Of a stretch of 64,000 nt of DNA, positions 52,197 to 61,000 are shown piece by piece. The DNA is from Halomonas sp. LR3S48 (GTDB lineage: Bacteria > Pseudomonadota > Gammaproteobacteria > Pseudomonadales > Halomonadaceae), in assembly GCF_025725665.1 (NCBI RefSeq), contig NZ_CP107009.1, forward strand, positions 186,001 through 250,000, given 5' to 3'. Below the pieces are notes generated by a model. It made no database searches. It was not told the origin of the DNA and saw nothing but the letters and a program-made list of their open reading frames with translations. The stretch's first letter is position 1; each line of letters starts with the position of its first letter. Position numbers and translations under genes: made by a program.

Positions 52197-54140
52197 ATGC
52201 TGGACTTTCTTGAGGTCGAGGAGTTCGTCGGTCGCCGCTGGCATCGCTGGGCCTCCAGTGCAGTCAGCTACCCGGACCACCCTGAGGCAGCGGTACGCCT
52301 CGACGACCTGCGTGCCCTGCTTGGCGTGTTCTTCCGCTGCGGTGGCGGCGAGGCCGGCGTCGAGGTGGCAGCCATCGCCCGGCGCAACTCCAGCCACCGG
52401 CTGTCGCTGCGCCAGCGGTTGGGCCTGGACGAGGAGCCGCTGGACCAAGCCCGCCGCGACGAGGAGCACCTGCTGCTGCCGCCGCGCATCGCCCTGTTTC
52501 CCAGCGCCGAACTCAACCGCGACCTCTACCTGTGGCTGACCGCCTACCTCGCCCTGGGCGAGCTTCCGGCCCGGCTCGACGACCCGCTGCAGCGCGACCT
52601 GCAGGCGCTGCGCGTGTCCCGCCGCACCACCCAGGCGGTGCTCGAGCGCTTTCCGGGCCTGAGCGAACGCTATGCTCGCCTGTGCCGGGCGCTGCTTGCG
52701 GTTCGCCCGCAGCGCAAGCGCCTGCCGCCCATGGAGGCCGCCCTCGAATCGGCCCTGCTCGCTCAGCTGGGCGCCGCGGCTCCCCAGGCCGGCTGGGCAC
52801 TCGCCATGCACGACGCCATCCTCGACCCGGCGCTGCCGCTGGAGAACTTCCACGCCCCGCGCGGCTATCGCCCGCCGCTGCCGGTGCCGCTGTGGGGCGA
52901 TGTGGTGGCGCTGGGCACCCGCGACGGTGAGCGCGAGGCCATCGACGACGATTCCGACGTCGCCGTGCGGCGCGACCAGCAGGCCGACGACGGCGGCAAG
53001 CGCAAGGCCGAACGCCGCGAACAGGACCAGGCCGACCGCGACGACCCGCTGATGCTCAACGCCTCGGAGAAGATGCTCTCCTGGGCCGAGATGGTGAACC
53101 TCAACCGTCACGTCGAGGACGAGGAGGAGGAGACGGCCAAGGAGGCCGCCGACCAGATGGAAGAGATCGTGCTCAGCCCCAACCGCAAGCAGGCCGCCTC
53201 GCGGCTCAAGCTCGACCTCGACCTGGCGCCCGACGAGGCCTGCGGCGGGCGCCTGAGCGGCCGCCATACCTACCCCGAGTGGCACCATCGCAAGCAGATC
53301 TACCTGCCCGACCACTGCGTGGTCCTGAGCGACGTGCAGAGCGAAGAGGGCGAGCAGTGGGAGCCCGACGAGGCCACGCGGCGTCGCATCCGCAAGGTGC
53401 GCCGCGAATTCGAGGCGCTGCGCCCTCGGCGCGAGATCCTGCGCGGCCAGCTCGACGGCACCGAGCTCGACATGGACGCAGTGATCCGCTCGCGCTGCGA
53501 CCTGGCGGCCACCGGCGAATCCAGCGACCGGCTCTACATGGCGGCGCGCCAGCAGGCCCGCGACCTGGCGGTATCGATCCTGATCGACGTCTCGCTCTCC
53601 ACCGAGGCCTGGCTCGAGGACCGGCGTGTCCTCGATGTCGAGAAAGAGGCGCTGCTGGTGCTGGGGCATGGCCTGGCCGGCTGCGGCGACGACTATGCCA
53701 TTCACTGCTTTACCTCGCATCGCCGCCACAAGGTGTGGGTCAATACGCTGAAGAGTTTCGACGAGCCCATGGGCGACCGGGTGGGGCGGCGCATCGCCGC
53801 GCTCAAACCGGGCCACTACACGCGCATGGGGCCGGCGATCCGCCACGTGACCCAGGAACTCGCCAAGCGCCCCAACCGCCATCGGCTGCTGCTGGTGCTG
53901 ACCGACGGCAAGCCCAACGACACCGACTACTACGAGGGGCGCTACGGCATCGAGGACACCCGCCGGGCCGTGCTCGAGGCGCGTCAGCAGGAGGTCCGAG
54001 TGTTCGGCGTCACCGTCGACAGCGAGGGGCACCGCTACGTGCCGCACCTGTTCGGCCGCGGCAGCTATGCCATCGTCAACCGGCCCGAGCACCTGTCGCT
54101 GGCGCTGCCGGGCATCTATCGTCAGATCATCGGTTCCTGA
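52197..54140 (+). CDS. norD: NorD, VWA-domain partner of NorQ
   Basis: A 647-residue protein with a helical N-terminal domain, a highly charged middle (VEDEEEETAKEAADQMEE) and a C-terminal von Willebrand A domain whose MIDAS begins ILIDVSLSTEAW (near residue 460) and continues LLLVLTDGKPND. NorD and NorQ activate NorB after its synthesis. The ATG at 52197 lies after CCAGGAGACG. Confidence 0.94.
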   Translation: MLDFLEVEEFVGRRWHRWASSAVSYPDHPEAAVRLDDLRALLGVFFRCGGGEAGVEVAAIARRNSSHRLSLRQRLGLDEEPLDQARRDEEHLLLPPRIALFPSAELNRDLYLWLTAYLALGELPARLDDPLQRDLQALRVSRRTTQAVLERFPGLSERYARLCRALLAVRPQRKRLPPMEAALESALLAQLGAAAPQAGWALAMHDAILDPALPLENFHAPRGYRPPLPVPLWGDVVALGTRDGEREAIDDDSDVAVRRDQQADDGGKRKAERREQDQADRDDPLMLNASEKMLSWAEMVNLNRHVEDEEEETAKEAADQMEEIVLSPNRKQAASRLKLDLDLAPDEACGGRLSGRHTYPEWHHRKQIYLPDHCVVLSDVQSEEGEQWEPDEATRRRIRKVRREFEALRPRREILRGQLDGTELDMDAVIRSRCDLAATGESSDRLYMAARQQARDLAVSILIDVSLSTEAWLEDRRVLDVEKEALLVLGHGLAGCGDDYAIHCFTSHRRHKVWVNTLKSFDEPMGDRVGRRIAALKPGHYTRMGPAIRHVTQELAKRPNRHRLLLVLTDGKPNDTDYYEGRYGIEDTRRAVLEARQQEVRVFGVTVDSEGHRYVPHLFGRGSYAIVNRPEHLSLALPGIYRQIIGS

Positions 54141-54152
54141 GGAGACTTGGCC

Positions 54153-54383
54153 ATGACCAACCCGCGCCTCACCATCGCCGTCGCCGTTGGGCTCGCCATC
54201 GGGCTGGCGGTGGTGCTGCCGATCGCCTGGCTGATCAATAACCGCGACTGGGGGGTAGGGCTGATGCTGCTCGTCCCCTTCATCGTCTACGGGATGATGC
54301 GCCTGGCCCGGGTGCTCGAAGCCTGGGCGCGCAACCCGCCGCCGCTGCCGCACTCGTCGACTCGCGACCGGCCTCCCCGCTAG
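54153..54383 (+). CDS. Small two-helix membrane protein at the end of the nor operon
   Basis: A 76-residue protein, MTNPRLTIAVAVGLAIGLAVV at the N-terminus, with two hydrophobic helices (about 7-28 and 36-52) and a proline- and arginine-rich tail (RNPPPLPHSSTRDRPPR). GAGGAG precedes it. I do not recognise a family. It follows norD by 12 bp and ends before a strong terminator, so it is in the norCBQD transcript and may help the NO reductase or be unrelated. Confidence 0.72.
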   Translation: MTNPRLTIAVAVGLAIGLAVVLPIAWLINNRDWGVGLMLLVPFIVYGMMRLARVLEAWARNPPPLPHSSTRDRPPR

Positions 54384-54406
54384 CTGCAAGCGAAAGCCAG
54401 TAACGC

Positions 54407-54432
54407 ATCGCCCGGCCGAATGGCCGGGCGAT
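54407..54432. terminator. Bidirectional terminator of the nor region
   Basis: ATCGCCCGGCC (54407-54417) pairs perfectly with GGCCGGGCGAT (54422-54432) around GAAT, followed by TTCGTT. It lies between the convergent nor operons. Confidence 0.78.
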
Positions 54433-54453
54433 TTCGTTCAGCTCCATTGCGGC

Positions 54454-54744
54454 TCAGATCAGTCGCGGCGCTGCATAACCGGCGCCGATCAGTGCCAGCG
54501 TCAGCAGCACCAGCCCCACGAAGGTGCCCTTCCAGGCCGGCGTCGCCGCGCGCAGGTTGAGATAGACCATCAGCAACCGCTGGGCCTTGAACCCGGTGGC
54601 GACGAGCACCAGCAGCGCCGAGGCCAGCGGCAGCGGCTCCCAACTGGCCTGGTCCAGGCGCGCGGAGAACATCGCCACCAGCGTCAGCGCCATCAGCGAC
54701 AGCCAGGTGACGATCAAACGGTGGGTGCCGGGGAGTGCGGTCAT
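54454..54744 (-). CDS. norF: NorF-like small membrane protein (COX4-type)
   Basis: A 96-residue protein with three hydrophobic helices (RLIVTWLSLMALTLVAMFSA; LASALLVLVATGFKAQRLLMVYL; GTFVGLVLLTLALIGAGYAA), matching the prokaryotic cytochrome oxidase subunit IV / NorF group. NorE and NorF are auxiliary to NO reductase activity in some denitrifiers. It lies 21 bp after norE on the minus strand. Confidence 0.82.
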   Translation of the reverse strand: MTALPGTHRLIVTWLSLMALTLVAMFSARLDQASWEPLPLASALLVLVATGFKAQRLLMVYLNLRAATPAWKGTFVGLVLLTLALIGAGYAAPRLI

Positions 54745-54765
54745 GGTTACCTCAGGAGAGAGCCT

Positions 54766-55347
54766 TCAGCGTAAGAGATAGATCAAGGGATAGAGCAAGA
54801 TCCAGATCAGGTCGACCATGTGCCAGAAAGCGGCCGCCGTCTCGACGTTCTCGGTCGAGGTGCGCCAGGTGACCAGCGCCAGCAGCCCCAGCCCGAACAG
54901 CACGTGGGCGAAGTGAAAGGCGGTCAGGCCGTAGTAGTAGCCGAAGAAGAGATGGGTCTCCGGCGTGATGCCCACGGCGAACTTGCCGCCATATTCGACG
55001 ACCTTGATCACGCAGAACAGCATCCCGAGCCCCATGCTCGCCGCCAGCCACTGGCGCGCCCGGCGGCGACGGGAAGCACTGATCGCCTCCACGGCGAGGG
55101 CCACGCACAGCCCGCTGGTGAGCAACACCAGGGTGTTGAGCCCGCCCATCAGCGGGTCGAGCTCACGCTGGGCGGCGTTGAAGCCCGCGACGTCGCCAGC
55201 CCGATGCCAGGCATAGAGCGCGAAGAAGGCGGTGAAGACCACCACCTCGCTCAGGATCAGCACCCACATCAGCGGGTTGCCGGGCAGTGCGGAGAGCGGC
55301 CCCCAGCCCGGGTTGGGCAGGGGGCGGGAGGGGCTGGCTTCAGTCAT
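54766..55347 (-). CDS. norE: NorE, cytochrome oxidase subunit III-like protein
   Basis: A 193-residue membrane protein with the subunit III fold: MWVLILSEVVVFTAFFALYAWHR early, GLTAFHFAHVLFGLGLLALVTWR and TAAAFWHMVDLIWILLYPLIYLL at the end. This matches NorE, an accessory to nitric oxide reductase that is not part of the catalytic core. It overlaps the upstream membrane gene by 8 bp. Confidence 0.88.
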   Translation of the reverse strand: MTEASPSRPLPNPGWGPLSALPGNPLMWVLILSEVVVFTAFFALYAWHRAGDVAGFNAAQRELDPLMGGLNTLVLLTSGLCVALAVEAISASRRRRARQWLAASMGLGMLFCVIKVVEYGGKFAVGITPETHLFFGYYYGLTAFHFAHVLFGLGLLALVTWRTSTENVETAAAFWHMVDLIWILLYPLIYLLR

Positions 55348-55777
55348 GCAGGCTCACGCTGGCGCCGCCTAGCCATAGGCTGCGCGGGGCGTCGATGGGG
55401 CGACCCGCCATCAGCCGATGAATGCCCACGCCGCAGCGGCCCACCATCCAGATCAGGCAGGCGGTGAAGAAGGCGTAGCCGAGTGCCCACGGCGCCCAGG
55501 CGGACACACCGACCAGGCCCAGCACATGCCAGGCCGCCACAAAAAGCGCCGCACCGACGATACCGAGCCAGAAGGTGCGAATCTGGAACTGCAGATGGGT
55601 GGCGACCCAGTCGGCCACGCTGCGACGGCGCAGATGCGCCAGCAGCACGCCCACCGGCGCCGTGACCACGGCCAGCACACTGCCGAGGAAGAGAACGTAG
55701 ATCACCGCGGCGAGCTTGGTGCCACGCTCGTCGCTCTGTGCAGCGCTTGGGGGGAAGGTCGCGGAATTCGAGGTCAT
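55340..55777 (-). CDS. DUF4870-like membrane protein in the norEF operon
   Basis: A 145-residue protein starting MTSNSATFPPSAAQSDERG with three hydrophobic helices. VADWVATHLQFQIRTFWLG and the GRCGVGIHRLMAGRPIDAPRS tail resemble the Tic20/DUF4870 family. AGGAGG lies upstream of the ATG at 55777. Its function is not known; because it shares the operon with norE and norF it may have a membrane-assembly role in NO reduction. Confidence 0.72.
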   Translation of the reverse strand: MTSNSATFPPSAAQSDERGTKLAAVIYVLFLGSVLAVVTAPVGVLLAHLRRRSVADWVATHLQFQIRTFWLGIVGAALFVAAWHVLGLVGVSAWAPWALGYAFFTACLIWMVGRCGVGIHRLMAGRPIDAPRSLWLGGASVSLHD

Positions 55778-55864
55778 GGCCACCTCCTGGTGTGATTGGA
55801 TGGCCGGCGTATCGCTTCGCCCGCCTGGTCTGTCCCACTGTGCCGCACCCCCCTGGAAATGTCC

Positions 55865-55878
55865 TTGTCGTAGATCAA
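55865..55878 (-). promoter_or_regulatory. FNR/DNR-like site upstream of the norE group
   Basis: On the minus strand TTGAT-CTAC-GACAA, close to the FNR/DNR motif. A start near 55830 is predicted about 50 nt before the first gene at 55777. No good -10 is visible. Confidence 0.5.
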
Positions 55879-55901
55879 TGCCCGACCGTTTTGCTTGGGA
55901 A

Positions 55902-56046
55902 TAGGCTTTGCCTGAAAAGGCGGCGAGCGAAGGCCAGACAAGGCAAAAATCAGCGAAAAGGCGGAGTTTACGGGGTGTAAATGAGTACTTTGAGTCGATT
56001 TTTAACGCCGTATGGCCGAGCGTAGCCAGTTTTCGGTCAGAGCCTA
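55902..56046 (-). repeat. MITE-like dispersed repeat, copy B (inverted)
   Basis: A 145-bp element with ends TAGGCT and AGCCTA, the inverted-orientation twin of 20503-20646. The shared core includes GCGTTAAAAATCG, GTACTCATTTACA, the GATTTTTGCCTTGTCTG block and CTTCGCTCGCCG. It sits in the 420-bp gap between the nor genes and the two-partner secretion genes. No coding sequence is present. The remaining gap (56047-56203) holds no recognisable gene; it must contain the promoter of the secretion operon. Confidence 0.85.
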
Positions 56047-56203
56047 GGCGGTGGGGTGTCGCAGGGAGCTTAACCCTAAAGCTGGCGCCAAGGCTGCCGA
56101 TAATCCCTTCAATCCGGTACTCGTCAGTCTCGCCACCTTAGAGCGGACAGCGAACAGTGCCGGGTGCAGGACATAAAACTCAAACGATATAGACAGTGGT
56201 GCA

Positions 56204-57967
56204 ATGGACGCCGTACGACAGGGAATCGCCGGCTGCCCTACGCAGGCAAACGGCAGCAAGACCGTCGGCAGGGAACGCAGGATTACCCGCCTTTTCTTCA
56301 TACCCGCCTTGCTGGCGCTGAGCTGGCCCACCGTGCTGTGGGCGCAGGAGGCCACGCCGGACGAGACCCTGCGCCGCCAGCAGGAGCGCGAGCGTGCCCA
56401 GCAGGAGCGCCTGATCCCCGACCCCGACGTGCGCCTGTCGGTACCGGTCGAGGCACCGGGGCGCCTACCCGAAGGCGAAGCCCCATGTTTCGTGATCGAA
56501 CGGCTCGAACTTCAGGGGGAGGGCGCGGAGCGCTTCTCCTGGGCTATCTCGGCGACTGACGGAGGGGAGCTCGACGACTCTCCCATCGGCCGATGTCTCG
56601 GTACCCAAGGCATCAACCTGGTGCTCTCGCGTGCCCAGAACGCGCTGGTCGAGCGCGGCTTCATCACCAGCCGGGTGCTGGTCGAGCCCCAGGATCTCAG
56701 CGATGGCACGCTGGCGCTCAGCCTGGTCCCCGGGCGTATCGAGCGTATTCGCGCCGCCGACCCGCAGCGTCGCCATGCCAGCCTGAGGAACGCCCTGCCG
56801 TCCGGCCCGGGGGATATCCTCAACCTGCGCGACATCGAGCAGGCGCTGGAGAATTTCCAGCGCCTGCCGTCGACGGATGTCGACATTCAGATCGAGCCGG
56901 GGGAAATGCCCAACGGCAGCGACCTGGTCATCGATTACCAGCAAGGGCGGCCGCTGCGCCCTTCCTGGTCGGCCGACGACAGCGGCAGTGACGCCACGGG
57001 GCGCTACCAGAGCGGTGTGACGCTGGCCTACGACAACCTGCTGGGCATCAACGACCTGTTCTACGCCAGCCTGGGCAAGGACCTGGGCGGCGGCGACGAC
57101 GGCCCCCGCGGCAACCGCAGCCGTACCTTCCACTACTCCGTACCGTGGGGCTACTGGAATCTGGGGGCGACATACAGCGACTACGACTACCACCAGACCA
57201 TCGCCGGCGCCTTCGAGGACATCGTCTACGAGGGCTCGAGCCGCAACATCAAGGCCACCCTGTCGCGCGTGATCCTGCGGGACGCCACGCGCCGGACTAC
57301 CGCATCGCTGGGCGGCTTCCAGAACCGCTCGAACACGCTCATCGACGGCGAGGAACTGCCCGTGCAGCGCCGCCAGGTGGGCGGCTGGGAGGCCGGCCTG
57401 GAGCACCGCGAGTTCCTCGGCCGTGCCACCCTCGATGCCTCGCTCTTCTACCAGCGCGGCACCGGCGCGTTCGGCTCGCTGCCCGCGCCGGGCGAGGAGT
57501 TCGACGAAGGAACCTCGCGCTTCAAGATCGTCTCCGCCAACGCCGAACTCGACCTGCCGTTCACGCTGGGGCAGCTGCCCTTGCGCTATCTCGGCGAATG
57601 GCGGCTGCAGCGCAACCTCACCCCGCTGGCGCCGTTGGAGCGTTTCTCCATCGGCGGCCGTTATACCGTGCGCGGTTTCGAGTCGGGCCTTTCCGCCGAC
57701 CGCGGCTGGCTGATCCGCAACGAACTCGAGATGCCGCTGGGCAGCAGTGGCCAGGCGCTCTATGCCGGGCTCGACTACGGCCGGGTCGGCGGCCCCAGCA
57801 GTGAATGGCTGCTCGGCAATTCGCTGGGCGGCGCGGCGCTAGGGCTGCGTGGCAGCCTGCTGCGCTTCGTCAGCTACGACGTCTTCGTCGCCACGCCGAT
57901 ACACGAGCCGAAAGACTTCCGCTCCGACAGTCACGAGGTCGGGGTCAGCCTCTATCTGGCTTTTTGA
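56204..57967 (+). CDS. TpsB/CdiB outer membrane transporter (ShlB/FhaC family)
   Basis: A 587-residue two-partner secretion transporter. A signal-like segment (ITRLFFIPALLALSWPTVLWAQ, about 27-48) is followed by a plug/linker rich in R and E, POTRA domains (CFVIERLELQGEG and following) and a 16-strand barrel that ends in phenylalanine (VGVSLYLAF). It exports the large exoprotein encoded 33 bp downstream. The n-region before the signal is long, so translation may start later than 56204, but no better ATG is present. Confidence 0.9.
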   Translation: MDAVRQGIAGCPTQANGSKTVGRERRITRLFFIPALLALSWPTVLWAQEATPDETLRRQQERERAQQERLIPDPDVRLSVPVEAPGRLPEGEAPCFVIERLELQGEGAERFSWAISATDGGELDDSPIGRCLGTQGINLVLSRAQNALVERGFITSRVLVEPQDLSDGTLALSLVPGRIERIRAADPQRRHASLRNALPSGPGDILNLRDIEQALENFQRLPSTDVDIQIEPGEMPNGSDLVIDYQQGRPLRPSWSADDSGSDATGRYQSGVTLAYDNLLGINDLFYASLGKDLGGGDDGPRGNRSRTFHYSVPWGYWNLGATYSDYDYHQTIAGAFEDIVYEGSSRNIKATLSRVILRDATRRTTASLGGFQNRSNTLIDGEELPVQRRQVGGWEAGLEHREFLGRATLDASLFYQRGTGAFGSLPAPGEEFDEGTSRFKIVSANAELDLPFTLGQLPLRYLGEWRLQRNLTPLAPLERFSIGGRYTVRGFESGLSADRGWLIRNELEMPLGSSGQALYAGLDYGRVGGPSSEWLLGNSLGGAALGLRGSLLRFVSYDVFVATPIHEPKDFRSDSHEVGVSLYLAF

Positions 57968-58000
57968 GGGAACAAGAACCGTACGCAGGGAATTGTCGCC

Positions 58001-61000
58001 ATGAACAAGCATTGTTACCGCCTCGTTTTCAACAAGAGCAAGGGCCGACGGGTCGTCGTTTCGGAAGCCGCCACCACGGATTGTCACGACGGCAGCGCGA
58101 CACCTCGTCGCCGAGCGGGCGATCCAGCCTCTCCACGGCGCTTCGAACTCGGCATCCTCAAGCCGCTGACCTGGAGCACCCTGCTGGCCCTGGGCCTGGT
58201 AACGCTGCCGGTTCATGCCCAGATCGCCCCCGATCGCAGCGCGCCGAGCAGCCAGCGCCCCCATGTGCTGGAAAGTGCCAACGGTACGCCGCAGGTCAAC
58301 ATCACCGCGCCGAATACCCAGGGGGTGTCGCGCAACGCCTATCGCCAGTTCGACGTGAACGGCAAGGGGGCGATCCTCAACAACTCGCGTACCGCGACAT
58401 CGACCCAGATCGGCGGTTGGGTGCAGGGCAACCCCAACCTGACGACGGGCGAGGCGCGCGTCATCGTCAACGAGGTCAACTCCTCGAACCCCAGCCGGCT
58501 GCACGGCGCGGTGGAAATTGCCGGCCGCCGCGCCGAGGTCGTGATCGCCAACCCCGCCGGCATCGATGTCGACGGGGCGGGCTTCATCAACGCTCAAGGT
58601 GTCACCCTGACCACGGGCCAGCCGCAGTTCCGTAACGGCGCGCTGGACGGCTACCGCGTCGAGGGCGGTACGGTGCGCATCCACGGCGACGGCCTCGATG
58701 CGGGTGACGCCGACTATGCCGCCATTCTCGCCCGCGCCGCCGAGGTCCAGGCGGGGGTGTGGGCCGAGGAGTTGCAGGTCGTCGCCGGGGCCAACCGCAT
58801 CAGCGCCGATCGCCGGACGATAGAGGCCATCGACGGCAGCGGCGACTCTCCCGACGTGGCCATCGACGTCGCCCGCCTGGGCGGCATGTATGCCGGCAAG
58901 ATCACGCTGGTGGCGAACGAGCGCGGCGTGGGCGTCAACAACGCCGGCCGGGTGGCCGCCTCGCAGCAATTGACCATTACCACCGACGGGCGTCTGGAGA
59001 ATCGCGGCGAACTGTCGAGCGGGGGAAATCTCCGTATCGCCGGGCGCAGCGGGATCGACAACCGGGGCGATGTCCATGCCGGTGGCAACGCCGCTATTTC
59101 CGGCAGCGTCGTGAACAATCAAGGCGCCATCCGCGCCGGCGCCGACCTCGCCGTGACCGGGCGTGAAGGAATCGTCAATCGCGATGGCGGCACCCTCAGC
59201 GCCGGGGGCAATGTCCGCCTCGCCGCCACGGGAAGCAACGGCACCATTCGCAACGAGCAAAATGCCACCTTGGCGGCAGGACTGCGCGACGACGGCAGCC
59301 TGGGAGCGAAGGGCGATCTCGATCTTGCCGCCACGCGACATATCGAGGCCAATGGCCAGAACCTGGCTGCGGGCGGCTTCTATGCCGAGGCCGACACCGT
59401 CTCGCTCGAGGGCAGCCGCACCCAGGCACGTGAGATTGCACTCACCGCCCGTAGCGGCGATATCGATGCCAGCCATGCCGAAGTGGTCGCCCAGGAGCGC
59501 TTGACGGCCAACACCACCGCGACGCTGCGCACCGACGATGCTCTCGTGCAGGCCGGGCAACTGGACATCGCCGCCCGCGATCTCTCCAATCGCGGTGGCG
59601 AGTTGACCCAAAGCGGAAACGACGCACTATCCCTTGAGCTGGATACCCTCGATAACCGCGACGGCCGGCTGGCCAGCAATGGCGACATCGCGCTGCATGC
59701 CGACACGCTGGACAACGGCGTCGGTGAAATCGTTGCCGGTGGTGCGCTGAGCGTCTCTGCTATTGATGACATCGACAACGCCCAAGGCTTAATGGGCGCA
59801 GTGCAGAGTTCGCTCGATGTCACCGCCGCATCGCTCGACAACGCCCAAGGACGGATGGAAGCAGCGGATGGGCTGCGTCTCGCCATCTCCGGAAGCTTGT
59901 CCAATGCGGCCGGAGAAATCGTCCAGCTCGGCGGCGAGACGCCCCTGACCCTCGACATCGCCCAGGCGCTGGACAACACCGATGGCCTGATCGTCAGCCA
60001 TGCCGACCTGGTGCTCCAGGCCGGCGAGCTGATCAATGAGGGAGGCACTCTGCAAGCGGCGGGTGATGCCAGCGTGGAATCGGCGAAGCTGAGCAATAAC
60101 CGCGGAGAGCTACTGGCCGGAGGCTCGCTGGCGCTCGATATCGACGGCGATATCGACAACGCCCAAGGTCAACTGCTGGCCCAGCGCTCCCTAACCCTTC
60201 AGGCGGCCTCACTGAACAATGCCGGCGGCGTAGTGGGCGCAGTGGAAGAGAGCCTGACCGTCGCCACCACCGGCGCCATCGACAACCGCGGGGGCTCCCT
60301 CGAAGCCGGCAGCCAGCTCGGCGTGAGCGGCCAGGGCCTGGATAACCAGGCGGGTACCCTGCTCGGTGAAACGATCACGCTGGATACCGGCGGGCAGCGC
60401 CTGAACAACACGGCGGGCCTGATCGCGGCCAGCCAGAACCTCGCTTCGACCAGTGGCGAGCTGGACAACACCGGCGGCACGCTCCAGGCCGGTGGCGACG
60501 CGACGATCGATACGCTTGGCCAGGCCGTGATCAACGTCGACAGCGGAACGGACGGCGGCATTCTCGCCAGCGGCGCGCTGACACTGGCCGCCGGCGACAT
60601 CGATAACGGCAACGGCCTCATCGGCGGCGGCCGGCTCGACGTCACTGCCGTGGATATCGCCAATCGACTCGGTGGCACGCTGCTCAGCGAGAGCGACCTG
60701 ACGCTCGCCGCCAACAGCCTCGACAACCGCGGCGGCGAGCTTCAGGCACTCGGTGACATGCGCCTCGCCCTGAACGAGGCGCTGCACAACCAGGGCGGCC
60801 TGGTGCGCTCCGGCGCTGCGCTGGCGATCGACGCCAACCGCGTGGTCAACAGCAACACCCAGGGCGCCGACCAGGGCGTGGAAGGCCAGCGCGTCGCCAT
60901 CACCGCTGACGAGGTCGTCAACCGACAGGGCGCGATGCGGGCCAACCAGAGGCTCGAGATCGACGCGACCAGCCGCGTGGACAATCGCGACGGCCTGCTC

